Assembly: GCF_008728515.1 (NCBI RefSeq)
Contig: NC_044978.1
Location: forward strand, 9,988,452 to 10,052,451
Origin: Papio anubis
Taxonomy: Eukaryota > Chordata > Mammalia > Primates > Cercopithecidae
Direction: 5' to 3'
DNA length: 64,000 nucleotides
The notes under the pieces were generated by a model. That model saw only the letters and a program-made list of their open reading frames with translations, made no database searches and was not told where the DNA came from. Position 1 is the stretch's first letter. Every line of letters starts with the position of its first letter. Shown piece by piece: positions 24,950 to 37,441 of this stretch. The position numbers and the translations under genes are program-made.

Positions 24950-25610
24950 AATTTTAGAGTAATATATATAATGCCATTATAAACATTTTTGTACATATTT
25001 TTGTCAAACATGCATCTTGGTAATTAGTATGCATATATTCATTTTAGTAGTCATAGGCAAACAAATTGTCAAAGTTGTGCCAATTTGGGTTCTTGATAAC
25101 AGTTTATGAGCATTCCAGTTGCTCCATACCCTTGCCAATACTTGGTATTGCTAGTCTCTTTTTTTTTTAAGCTATTCTGACAGGTGTAGTAGTATCACAT
25201 TTTGACTTAACTGGTATTTCCACAATGTTAATGAAGTTAAACACATTTTTATATCATTACTGGCCATTTGGGTTTCTACCTTGTTTTGCAAAATGTTCAA
25301 GACTTTTGCTTGTTTTCCTCTCAGGCTGTTGGCTTTTCCATTGATTTATGAGTTTTTATATTTTATATACTAAATGCAGCCAGCTTGTTTTTTTGATCAT
25401 GTAATAGTGTCTCTTGATGAATGAAATTTCTTAATTTGAACTTAATACAATTTGTCTTTTTAAATATTCATGATTTTTGCAATGGTTCTGTGTAAGGGAT
25501 ATTTGTCTTTTCTAAGGTTATAAATACATTCCTTGATATTTTATTCCAAAAGGTTTATTATTTTCTCATTCACATTTAGATTAATAATCCATGTGCGACA
25601 GAGATTTGGA
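24950..25610 (-). mobile_element. Old L1 (L1M) ORF2 C-terminal region
   Basis: Reverse-orientation L1M sequence. Blocks such as 'gagcattccagttgctccat', 'acccttgccaatacttggta' and 'aagctattctgacaggtgt' match the end of ORF2 in old L1s. Diverged, with no intact frame. Confidence 0.7.
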
Positions 25611-28600
25611 GAAGCTATGCCATCTAATTATGCTAAGTACCATAATCTCTGATTCATAATGAAATATAATTTTGTTTCATAAATTTGATTCTAGGATGCC
25701 ATTTGGTTAATATATCAGTCTGGGCCCAATCAGTAGAGAATATTATGCAGTAATTTGAAGGGAGAAACTGAAATATAAAGTACTATTCACTGTAACAATA
25801 GGTTGGAATAATGAGGGATGTCTAATAAGAAATAATGAGAAATCTAGAGTACAGGAATAGCAGATACAAGGAGAATCCACTAACACTAGAGTTGACATGA
25901 ACGCCCAAAGAAAAACTCCACAACACCATTACCCCAGACTTAGACCCATGTCTTGTGAGAGATGGCATGACCATGGCTCACTCAGCAGAGAATCAGTTGT
26001 GATGGATACTGATGCAACTTGCTGGAAATCCTTTCTAGGACCTTAGAAGGCTGTTTATAGGAAGATATCTCCCTAAAGCTACTATCATGCAAAATAATCC
26101 AGGGGAGGGTGGGAAAAGTTGCTGGCAGATAGTCACTGCTGTCCTTCATGCACTTCTGATGGAGAAGCCAACCACACAGCAAGAGTCTAATGCTGGAAAA
26201 GCTGCTCACAGCGCAGGAGCTTGGCACTGGAAAACCACATGCAGTGCAGAAGACTACCAAGCAAGCTCACCACAGCCAGAAAGGAAAACCCCTTCTTCCC
26301 ACAGTGTTGTCCTTCGTAAACTCATATGTGCAAGGTCAATTTCTGGTTTAAAAATAGACACTGGGCAGATAGATACCCAGGATTTCTTGATTTGACCCTA
26401 ATATCAGTGGAAGGTAACCATTCCTATAACTCAATTTGGAAGGTAGATTTTCACCACCAGCATGGCCCTTGGCAGGTGACTACTAGACTGCTCTAGTCTT
26501 CATCTGATTCTTTAGATTCCCAAATAATTCGGGAATTATCTGGCTCTTCAGGTCCTGAATTGCAATCACTGGAATCAGCCTCTATTAGACCATCAGGCAC
26601 TCTGGACCATATGGATACCTTACATACCAGGAGGTGGGTATAACTTAATTCAAATTTATTGTGAATTACTAAAAATATTCAGTTTCCAAGATATCTCTCA
26701 TAAAGGATAAGAAGTTCAATAAAATCATTGATTGATGCTAGTAACAGCACTTCTCTGCTTACAATCAAGCAAAAAGTTAAAATACTATTTAAAGAAAATA
26801 GACTGACTACAAATATCATTTCCAGAAATACTTTGAATTCTATCTACATATAGACACCCTGGTTTTAATTTTTTGAGCTTATATTTCAGATTAAAGATTT
26901 TAATTGCTTTTATGATACTATTACCCCTGCGTTTCTTTCTGTCTTTAACAATTTATTTTCTAACTTTTTTCTTTATGGTGCCTACATGTCAGCATTTCCC
27001 AATATAACTGCCTTTGATTCATTGATTTTTTTTCAAGCATGAAGCTCCTTTCCTTTAAAATTCCATCTATTTGTATAGCTTCAAGTGTCATCTCTTTGTA
27101 AAATATGTAGGTCTGTATCTCCAACTCTGATATCAGTCTTGATTCTGGAGTCATAAATTTCTAATTACTGGTAAAGGAGTTATGTCTTATTGCCTTTGCC
27201 AGCAACTCAGATTCAGCGTAACCACAATCATTTCTGCTAAATGTGTTTTTATCTCGAATTCAAAATTTCTGTTAGTGGCACAATCAGTTGTCTACTTATC
27301 TAGCTCAACATTTTCTAGCCTTTTATGCTTAACATTCTTATCTTCACCTTCAACCATTTCCTAGCCCATAACACCCATTACATTTTTAAGTTTCCTAGAT
27401 TTTTAAATTTTTACTTTCTTTTATCCTATACTCTCATTCTCATTACATATACACTAAAAACTACAAGGGCACACAAAAAAGCAACATACGGTGTTAGCAA
27501 TAAATGATCTTGTCTTTTGAGGGATTGGAATAAAGGCTAAAGGAGTTGATGATTCTACAGTCTATTATTAATAAATATGAAATATGTAATAAAATGCCAT
27601 TGAATTTGGAGTATATTAACAAACCCTAGGTCGACATTCAAGTGCAGATTGCAAGAGGTACCATTCTAAGTGGTAGAAACACAGGCTAAGCCTAAAAAAG
27701 AGTTGGAGAGAATGAAGACCTCATCAAGAACCTTACTTTAATGAGACAAAGCAAATAGAAGGCAAGGAAATTTAAGTTTGGAATATACTTTAAGAGTATT
27801 ATAAAATCAAGAAGGAAGACCTAAACATATTTAATGTTCATGAGAGGTTTGACAGGAAAATTCTTATGTTGGGGAGAAAGGTAGCTACAAAGAAGAAGAC
27901 AACAAAAAAATTACTGCGATATTAAAGCCAAAATGAATAATAACATGTTAAATTATAGGATATAAGAATAAGGCATTGTAAGTAACAGATACATATTGAA
28001 TCACAATTGGTCTTTAGAAAAAAAAGTCTGTAAATGGTTTAGGGTCCACATTTTCCTTTTGTTTAATTCCTTATGGCAATTTTTAAGATACCATTGGGAA
28101 CTGCACAGAAAAGAAAATTGAAAAAATATGTGACAACAAGAAACTAGATTCCCAGGAGGGTAAATGAGACCTTAAGGTCAAGCATAACTCCAGAATTCTA
28201 TGAATCCATAGAGTCTTTCATTTACTCCTCTGCAAGTTGTCTCCTGAACTTATGTAAGAATTATTTATCTTTCTTTTTCAGAAGTGGGAACTGAAAGAAG
28301 GTAAAGTACTTTACCAAAATTTAAAAGCAGTTCAATAATGAAATTCTGAGAGGAGTTCTAGAATCCCTGGTAAACTGATAAAATTGTGAAAATTAGATGT
28401 GGTATTATAGAAAATTTCAAATAAGTGGTTCTATGCATCTGCTCATACCTTATTAGACTGATGTAATATTAAAATAAAATTATGCCATTCTTAATACAGT
28501 TATTAGATTCCTTATATTTTCTTGGTATACAAAAACCTCTTAATATTTTAAAGAATAGTGCCCAGTAATGTACACATTAACCGTAACATTTAAAAATTAT

Positions 28601-28714
28601 ATATATTAACAGCCTATTTGACCTCAGTAATTACTGTTCAACAAATATTTATTTAGTTCATATTATATTCACAAAACTGTGTGTGACTCTGAAGACTATA
28701 AATAGATATTATAC
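25611..28714. other. Unassigned sequence
   Basis: No gene recognised. About 25700-26640 is less AT-rich and may be an old LTR or interspersed repeat I cannot place. About 26990-27160 resembles the old LINE-end text seen at 22225-22760. About 28260-28370 resembles a degraded MIR. Confidence 0.35.
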
Positions 28715-28935
28715 TATAATGGGTCAGAGTTTGGTTTTTAGTCTCATGGCCTGGATAGGAAACCTTGCATAATCACATATTTGCGTAAACTAGATGCAAT
28801 AATTTAACTTCTTTCCTCATCTGTGAAATGTGGATTATTTCATTAAGTTATTGTGAGTGTTAAATGACTTTACTTATTATGAGGGTACTAGAACAGCATC
28901 CCACACATAGTTATTGCTTAATAAATATCAGTTCC
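28715..28935 (+). mobile_element. MIR SINE
   Basis: Forward MIR with 'ctttcctcatctgtgaaatg', 'gttattgtgagtgttaaatg' and the end 'ttattgcttaataaatatca'. Confidence 0.75.
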
Positions 28936-29187
28936 TATGTATAAGAGGTACTGTAGCAAATGAAGATGGTGTAAGAAACCAGAGCCATTGTTTCATGATC
29001 TTGTGCTGTCATGCTATCAAAAGTGTGATTATTTGTCATACTGAAGTTTTAGAAGAATCATCCTGGGACTGAGTTGAGAATACTTCTATGTTGTAGAATC
29101 AAAGAAGAAGAAAAATAATTATTCTGGGAAAAAATATGATCAAGATGCAGGTAGTAGCTCTCAGACAGTTTAAAAAAATGGCCTGAG

Positions 29188-29492
29188 GGCCGGGTGCAGT
29201 GGCTCGCACCTATAATCACAGTATTTTGGAAGGTCAAGGAGGGCAGTTCACTTGAGGCCAAGAGTTCAAGATCAGCCTGGGCAACATGGCGAAGCCCCTT
29301 CTCGACTAAAAATACAAAATAATAACCAGACGTGGTGGCATGCACCTGTAGTACTAGCTACTTGGGAGGCTGAGGCATGAGAATCGCTTGAACCCATGAG
29401 GTAGAGGTTGCAGTGGGCCAAGATCATGCCACTGCACTCCAGCGTGGGCAACAGAGCAAGACTCCATCTCAAAAAAAAAAAAAAAAAAAAAA
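29188..29492 (+). mobile_element. AluS/J-type Alu, full length
   Basis: Starts 'ggccgggtgcagtggctcgc' and ends in about 22 A residues. A target duplication 'gcctgagg' is found at 29181-29188 and 29493-29500. It is diverged, with two monomers and the usual A-rich linker. Confidence 0.95.
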
Positions 29493-29502
29493 GCCTGAGG
29501 AC

Positions 29503-29643
29503 TCTCTCTTTTGCTCTAATCATCTCTATCTATGTATCTATCTAATCTCTATCTATCTCTATATCTTATCTATCTGTCTATCCTTTATGTATCTGCTTAT
29601 CTCTCTCTCTCTTTCTCTCCCTCTCTCTCTCTCTCTATCTCTC
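29503..29643. repeat. (TCTA)n/(TC)n microsatellite
   Basis: Imperfect TCTA and TCTG tetranucleotides pass into a TC run directly after the Alu tail and target duplication. Confidence 0.9.
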
Positions 29644-30384
29644 AACCAACTGGGGCTTCTTGGCTTCCCTTACATGTTTTTTCACTTCATGTCTGTCCTG
29701 CCAGAAGCATCTCTTTTCTTGTGGTACAAGAAACCTCTGGGCAGATCATTATTAGGTTAAAAGAGACCACTGACTATAGGGAGACTTCTTGGAGGGAGAA
29801 TATGGATGACTGATAAATTTCCAATGATTACCACTCCTTTGACATATGTGCTACTTTCAAGGATGTAAAGAAGCATTTATATTTTTGAAGTACTAAGGAG
29901 GTTGAGGAGTTGAGACACTCTCCTTTCAGCTAATGATGTGTTTCCAATTTCTTCTTGCTCCTACAATGTGAGTCTGTGGTCCGTGTTACTGCAACAGCTG
30001 GGCATAGTATTGGTTGTATTTGTGGCAATATGGACTCTAAGTATAACAGAGGAAACTGCCAGGTGAGTATAAACAGGACAAAGTCATCTTACTTTCTGTT
30101 TCTATCCTTTCTGATACCTGAAATTGCCTTATCTGCCTCAGTATCTGAAAAGCAATTCATATAGAATGCAGTGTTGTCTCAGATGGAAAACATAAAAATG
30201 GGCTTGTCTGTCTGTAAGTCAGCCACACACCTATATCACTACACAACCCTGCCAGTTTCATGAAGAAAGACTTAAAAAAGATAATAGGTTTTTGTTTTAG
30301 GGCTAGATTAGAATATGCACTCCAATCACTTTATGATAGACTATTATGATTCCCAGTCCATAACATTGTAATTGGAATAGTAGA
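29644..30384. other. Unassigned sequence
   Basis: No repeat family or coding signal recognised between the microsatellite and the solo MaLR LTR. Confidence 0.5.
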
Positions 30385-30745
30385 TGATATGGTTTGGCTG
30401 TGTCCCCACCAAGATCTCATCTTGAATTGTAGCTCTCATAATCCCACGTCATGGGAGGGACCCAGTGGGAGGTAATTGAATCATGAGAGCTGGTTTTTTC
30501 CATGCTGTTCTCACGATAGTGAATAAAACTCATGAGATTTGATGGTTTCATAAAGGGCAGTTCCTCTGCACACATTCTCCTGCCTGCCACCATGTAAGAT
30601 GTGCCTTTGCTTCTCCTCCGCCTTCCACCATGATTGTGAGACCTCCTCAGCCATGTGGAACTGTGAGTCCATTAAACTTCTTTCCTTTATAAATTACCCA
30701 GTCTTAGGTATGCCTTTATTAGCAATGTGAGAACAGACTAATGTA
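30385..30745 (+). mobile_element. Solo MaLR LTR (THE1/MST-type)
   Basis: A complete LTR of 361 bp from 'tgatatggtttggctgtgtc' to 'cagactaatgta'. It includes the 'cataaagggcagttcctctg' promoter-side block and 'cctttataaattacccagtc' near the poly-A site. Flanking 5-bp sequences 'gtaga' (30380-30384) and 'gcaga' (30746-30750) are a target duplication with one mismatch. No internal MaLR sequence adjoins, so it arose by LTR-LTR recombination. Confidence 0.92.
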
Positions 30746-31598
30746 GCAGAGATTACCTCAGTTTATAGTTTTCTCTTCATGGATTATGAGTATATTTTCC
30801 CTGAATATCTAGTGGGAAAATCTGAAAACCCCATTCTGTTTATGTGAAGTCTTGGTATGTATAGAAAGATGAGACTTGGCATGAAACTATTGACAGTACA
30901 ATGTGACACCTAACAGAAACGCTCAAGTCAAGACCGGAAACAATTTAAAGGAATAAAAAGTCTTTACAATTGTTCACTCCCTATTGCTTCTTCTGAATAT
31001 TGAGCCCTGAGAGTCTACTGTGGTTCGCCTGCCTTTACAGGTACAATATGATCCATATTGTTAGGTTTTTTTGTTTCTGCTTTTGAAGTCCAATGAAGCC
31101 AGCCTTTAAGCTAGCCTTAAATTATTTCACACAGCATTTGATTTTCCAACCTTTGAACATTCCAGAAACCCCTAGGTTAGATTGCCTCAATAAAAGAGTC
31201 AGCCTTCTTGCCACTATCGTTAAAGTTTCTGATCCTTATGAGAGCCTACGTAAGAGACGACGGACACCCTGACGACTTGTCAAAAGAAATTTGGCACTCC
31301 AGTAGAAGCTGTCATACCAATATTAACGGAACTAATGCTTGTCTTCAACAGAAATCTATTTCACAAAAAACAACCATCAATTTCCCATACTTTAAGCCTT
31401 ACTAAAAAGTAAAAGTAGAGTACTAGTTTCTTCAAGACTAAATTTGCAAAAGGTAAGAGCATAGAATTATTTGCACTTAAAATGAATCCTTGTTTAGCGA
31501 CAGATGCTGAATAAATACTAATATTTTACCATGAATAAATACGAAAATCAGCTTTAACACTAATGTGATTAGTTTATACTTAAGAATGCATCTTCTTT
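30746..31598. other. Unassigned sequence
   Basis: About 850 bp with no nameable repeat and no coding signal. Confidence 0.5.
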
Positions 31599-31903
31599 TG
31601 CCAGACATGGTGGCTCACACCTGTAACCCCAGCACTTTGGGAGGCCGAGGTGGGCAGATCACTTGAGGTCTGAGATTCAAGACCAGCCTGGCCACCATGG
31701 CAAAACTCTGTCTCTACTAAAAACACAAAAATTAGCCAGGTGTGGTGCCAGGTGCCTATAGTCCCAGCTCCCTGGGAGGCTGGGGCAGGAGAATAACTTG
31801 AATCCAGGAAGCAGAGGTTGTAGTGAGCTGAGATCTCACTACTGCACTCCAGCCTAGGCGACAGAGCAAGACTCAAGTCTTGGGAAAAATCAAATAAATA
31901 AAA
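31599..31903 (+). mobile_element. AluS-type Alu, full length
   Basis: Both monomers are present, from 'tgccagacatggtggctcac' to the tail 'caaataaataaaag'. A diverged target duplication is 'aagaatgcatcttctttt' before and 'aagaatatgtcttcctt' after. Confidence 0.93.
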
Positions 31904-32659
31904 GAATATGTCTTCCTTCAAAAAATGTGAACTTTTGTAATTTACACAAACATTGAATTAGCCTGGTGTTTTGGTGACTTGCTTTCAGTCCATGAAAAAG
32001 TAACTCCTGTTAGAATTACTGTTCCACGAAAAACAACTAAAATTTGGAGAAAATAAAGGAAACGTGAGTTCTAAGTCACTGGACAGCAGGCAGTGCAGCA
32101 TTGTAACCCTGGAGAGAGTGAATCCTATTACAGTTTTGCTTTCTGCTTGGGGAACAATTTGAAGACTGTAGTGTGGGGGTGGGGAAACTAAACCAAGCTC
32201 AGCAAGTCTACTTGCATTAAGGAAGCTGAAATTGATGTTCAAGGAGGTTTGAGGCAGCTAGAATTTTGGAGTTAAAATACCCAAGAGGAAAGAACTACAC
32301 AGAGAAAAACAATTCCAGAAATTAAAGGTCTGTGAGACTTTGGCTAAATGCCAGTCGGCATGTGCCCTCAATTAAATTCCATAAAGACAAGCAAGAAAAA
32401 TTTAGGGAAAGAGCAATTCCCAGGCTAACACAAAATTTTAGGGTTTGGAAGGCTAGAAGGATCAGAATCTGCTGAATACCAGAGGTACACAGTAAAGAAC
32501 ACAGAATAATTGGATCTTAGCGGTAAGACTAAAATAGGCCTAGTCTCAAAATAAAATGCTCCCGTACCCCCACGAAAACATGAATGAATAAATAACTTAA
32601 ATAAAAAAAGAAAAACAAAAAACAAACAAACAAACAAAAAACAGAGAAAAGCTAAAACT
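31904..32659. other. Unassigned sequence, perhaps 5' part of the following L1M
   Basis: No gene recognised. A (CAAA)n run lies at about 32620-32640. The 5' limit of the next L1M is unclear and may fall in here. Confidence 0.4.
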
Positions 32660-35145
32660 AATTGTACGTGGTTGAATTATCTACTGGAACAGAGTTCAGC
32701 AAACTGGAAAGAATATAACAAAATCCAGCACTTAACAGTGTAGAATGAACAATATTCAACATCCTTGCTAAAACAGCAGAAAATATGACCTATATCAGGA
32801 GAAAAACCTGACAATAAAAAATAATTACATGGCAAGAATGACGGAAATAGCCAAGACTCTAAAAGAGATGTAAAATTAAATATATTTAAGGAAACTTCTC
32901 TAAATGGGATTTACAGTGGATTTGATGAAATAACTGGAGAAACTGAAAACAATGTAACATAAAACATCCAAAATGAAGCACGGAGAGAAGACACAGTGAA
33001 GGAAAGAAAAGAAAAGAAAGTGAGCCTAAGTCCCTCACAAAATAATAAAATAATAACATGCATGTAATTGAGGTCTTAGAAAAGGCTAGGGAGCAGAACA
33101 CATACTGGAAGAAATCATATCTGAAAATGTTTCAATTTTGATGAAATTCACAAACCTAGAGATCCAAAAACTAGTACAAACTGCAAGCAATACAAAAACT
33201 AACAGCACACAGTCACTTTATAATCAACTTATTGAGAATAAATGATAAAGCAGAAAAGAAAATGCACACACACACACACGAAATGTAATGAGAAGCAAAA
33301 ATAAAAATTTTCATAAGTGTCTTTTAAATTTAGGCAAGCTTTAAAAAGCTGAAAAAAGTTAACTTAGAATTATAAAACCAGCAAATTCTAACATGAAAGC
33401 AAAATAACAATAAGACAAAAAAATCTGTATGATTTATCAATATTTGTCTGTAGTCCTGAGCTATAAGAAATTCTACATCAAGTTTTCCAGGCTGAAGGAA
33501 AATGACACTAGATGGAAACTGGGATCTATACAATAATAACATAAAAATGGTCAATTGATGAATAAATGTAAAATATTTTATATTTTATTTTTGTTTGAAA
33601 TATAATTGTTTAAACCAAGTATTACAGATGCTTTGGGGCTTATAATGTGTAGAAGTAAAATGTATGACAACAATAAAATGAATGATAGGAGAAGCAATGC
33701 ACCTAGATAATTGAGGTACTTATGTGTAAAGTGTTGTTACAGTTTATAGAAGTAAGCTATACACTTAATGTAAATCCTAGAATTAAACACTACAAAGTAT
33801 TTTTTAAAAATCAAAGTACTATAACCAAACACCCCAACAGCAGATATAAAATGCCTTCCTAAAAAATAAACTCATGAAAAGAGGAGTAAATGAACAAAGA
33901 ACATATAAGATTTTTTAAAACCTCCATATCCAGAGATAAATCCCAATATATGGAAAATTATTTTAAATATAAATGTTCCAAATGATTAAAAGTTAAAAAC
34001 ATAAAAATGACTAAACATACGAGTTCCAAACAGGTTCTTTCTAAAATAAGTTCATTTTCAATACAATGAAACTAATTAGTTAAAAGAAAGCAAGCAATAT
34101 TTACTTAAGGAGACTTAATAACAAGATTAAAATGTAAAATTAATGACAAAATAATGATATGATATATATTCTTAGTTTTAAGAAATATGATAGGGCTAAA
34201 TTAATTTCAAACTGGACTTTATAACAAAAACTGGTACTGGAGATAAAGGAGACATTCCATATTACAATAGGAGTCAATTTATTTGCAATATAAAGATATT
34301 TTTCAATCCTAAATATGTATTACCTGAAAACAAAGATTTAAAAAAAGAAGAAAAGGCAAAATCTGACACTCCAAAAGACAATAGACAAATCCTCAATTAT
34401 TCTTCTAGATTGTAATGTTTTCCTCTCAATAGGCAGGGAATATTCAACAAGTTAGAGCATAAAATAAGTCTCAACACATTTCAAAAATTTGATAGGATGG
34501 AAAGATTGCTCTTTGATTTTAATAAAATTAAATTAGAAATTAATTACTTAGAAATCTAACAACATGATTTAAAATAAATCAGGTGTTACAGAAAATTAGA
34601 AAATACTTTTAACTTAAAGTCAGAATATATTAAACTTTGTTGTATGAAGCTAAAACAGTACTTACAGGGAAATTTGTAGTTTATGACATTATACTAGAAA
34701 AGAATACAAGTTTTAAAATCAATGATCTAAGCTTCAACCTGATTAAACTAAAAATAGAAGAAAAAAATTAAAGTCAAAATTAGCATAATAAAGAATAATA
34801 AATGTGTAACTATTAATAAATAAATTATGAAGAAGAGAAAAACAATTATGACAAGAAAAGAAAAACAATAAATTAAAAACTAATTGATTAAAAATAATCA
34901 ATATTATTACACTGCTAGTTAGAGGAACTAAAAAAAATTAAAAACAATGGCTGAAAAATAACACAAAAAAGAGGGGACATCACTACAGGTCCCATAGAGA
35001 TTAGAAAATTAGGGGATACACTGAATCATTTTTCAGCAAATTTAACTTTATTGAAGTAGAAGAATTCCCTGAAAAACCCAAATCACAAAAAAATCAAGAA
35101 AAATGTAGCTCCTGAATTTTTCTATATTATTTAAAGAAATTACAT
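32660..35145 (+). mobile_element. Decayed L1M (ORF1 to early ORF2), possibly HAL1-like in part
   Basis: Old LINE-1 text in order: ORF1-region phrases ('tccaaaatgaagcacggaga', 'tttcaattttgatgaaattc'), the ORF1 end ('ccaggctgaaggaaaatgac'), inter-ORF ('ggggcttataatgtgtagaa'), then early ORF2 ('agtacttacagggaaatttg') up to about 35145. Heavily mutated and 3'-incomplete. A short CA run sits at 33265-33280. Confidence 0.7.
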
Positions 35146-36339
35146 TTTAATGTAAAGTATTCTCACAGAGGAGACTGAGTAACCCATCCTAGAGGCAAAC
35201 AGTAAGCATTGTAGCCAAAAATCAAGCAGTCTGATCACAATCTGTGATATTAAATCCAAGGCTATGCTGCTATGAAGTGTCCACAGAAAGTTTAAGTGTT
35301 ATATTGATAAAAATAAGCCATAAGCCAAGAAATAGAAAATAAACTTTATTACTCGAAACAGAGGTCTCTTCTGAAAAAGAGGAAGTGGCAGCAGAGAGCA
35401 TTAAATATTGTTAAGTAACACAAGCAACTGATCTATTTGATTTATTTAAGAAAAAAAATTATCATATAGTTTTTCACTTTTCCTAACATCTGACATTTTG
35501 AATATATTAAGATTTCATTCATGATTAAAAATAAGTTGAAGTTACTTCATTCAAAAATGCATAAAGAAGGGGTGAGGTTGCTGAGTTATGTTAGACGAGA
35601 GCAAGATGCAAAAAGAGCAGATAAAGTTTATAATAAAAATTTCCCAGAGAGACCATGTGGCCCAGCAGAGCCAAGAGGAAGAATTTAGGTTGACCAAGCA
35701 TCGCATACAGCATTGTATTTTTCCAGTTCACTCCATGTAGCTGCCTTAGTGTACTCGATGTCTACCTGCTGTGATTTGGTGGTGCATAATGAACAAGCTG
35801 GGAAACTTCATATCTGAATTAATATAATTTCTACATTAAAGTGACATCATTCCCTACTTGATAATGGTATAAACTATTTGTATTACACAACATGTTATTG
35901 CAGAACAAATAATTCTAATTTAAGCCAAACCATCTGGTGTTAATCAGAGATAAAGAGAAATGATATGCTTGTGGTAATCACCTCTGGAGCGTAGCCTTTC
36001 TAAGCAGCTAATTCCACCTCGGATTTGAATTCCTAGAGAAAACAACTAAGTGGAATTACGGCTTATTTTAAATTACCCAGTTTAGTCCTAAAATAATACT
36101 TTCTATGCTTAAATATTTTAAAGCAAATTGCAGACAACTAATCTAAATGCTGGTTTAAAGTAATAAGCCAAAATTAAATTGAGCATCATTTCAAATATTT
36201 CTTAGTTTGGCATGGTAGAAATATGGGAGAGTGCATTTTTCCAGCAATATCTAAAGTCTTTAATATTAAATAATATATATATTTGTGTACTTTATTAACC
36301 CATCAAGTGTAAAAAAATATTTAGAGTTAGAATTTTAAA
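35146..36339. other. Unassigned AT-rich sequence
   Basis: No gene or nameable repeat. Confidence 0.5.
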
Positions 36340-36633
36340 GGCCAGGTGTGGTGGCTCACATCTGTAATCCCAGCAGGTTGGAAGGCCAAAGTAGGAGGAT
36401 CACTTGAGGTCAGGGGTTCGAGACCAGCCTGGCCAATATAGTGAAAACCCATCTCTACTAAAAACGCGAAAATTAGCTGAGCATGAAGGCACGAGCCTAT
36501 AATCCTAGTTACTTGGGAGATTGAGGCAGGAGAATCGCTTGAACCTGGGAGGCAGAGGTTGCAGTGAGCTGAGATCACACCACTGAACTCCAGCCTGGGT
36601 GACAGAGTGAGACTCCATCTCAAAAAAAAAAAA
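36340..36633 (+). mobile_element. AluS-type Alu, full length
   Basis: From 'ggccaggtgtggtggctcac' to a 12-A tail. Short flanking matches 'ttttaaa' are a weak target duplication. Several substitutions in the linker and right arm place it among older Alus. Confidence 0.94.
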
Positions 36634-36847
36634 TCTTTTAAAGACAATATATAAATATATATATGAGATAGAAATGAAAATTCTATTAAATGATCAATTT
36701 GGTTGGTAGCAGAAAATATATAAAATAGGCAAAACAATTTAGGTTATGTTTACATTTGAATCCACAGTTATGGGCTACATGAATATGTTATAATTTTTGT
36801 GTTAAGAAGTAATATAAACATATTTGGCATTATATATTATAGATGAT

Positions 36848-36890
36848 ATATACTATATATAGTATATTATAATATATACTATATAGTATA
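36848..36890. repeat. Two perfect AT palindromes
   Basis: A 20-bp perfect palindrome centred on 'tactatatatagta' (36848-36867) and a 16-bp one centred on 'tactatatagta' (36875-36890) lie 7 bp apart in nearly pure AT DNA. Confidence 0.9.
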
Positions 36891-37414
36891 ATATATAATA
36901 TATATTAAATATAATTTAGCCTTATTAGAATATCAACTCTGTAACTTCAATTTAAGGTGTAAAATTTAGCAGTTATTTGGTTAATGATTTTAAGTAAAAT
37001 CTTATTCAATTTATGCTCATTATTGGAACTAAAACTTCTTCAGGTACACTACTTTATGAATGAGATTTCTAAAATTTATAAAAATTATTTAGCAATCAGC
37101 TTTCCCCATTGCTGCTTCCCTCATTATTGAATTCAAGAAATCTTGGGCACATGCTTAGTTTACATTTGTAAGAAAGTTACATTTTCAACTATTTAAAAAT
37201 CATCTGTGACAGTTGTTGGATGTCCTATTGAAATGCCTATGAGGATTCAGCTGTTGATGCCATTAAAATGGTCTTGGTTAAGAAGTAGAATTCTTAGGCT
37301 CAGATACTTTTTTTGGTCTCTGAAATTAATCCTAAGTAGTGATGACACTACCTCCAGCAACTCTTTCTCTTCCGTCATTTCTTCTGGTTCTGCTTTTTTG
37401 CTGTTTTTTGTTTT

Positions 37415-37441
37415 GTTGTTGTTGTTGTTGTTGTTGTTGTT
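37415..37441. repeat. (TTG)n microsatellite
   Basis: About nine TTG units. Confidence 0.93.

Noticed and set aside
36327..36737. 136-codon minus-strand open frame
   Set aside because: It is the well-known antisense Alu frame; the protein text follows the Alu consensus, not a gene.
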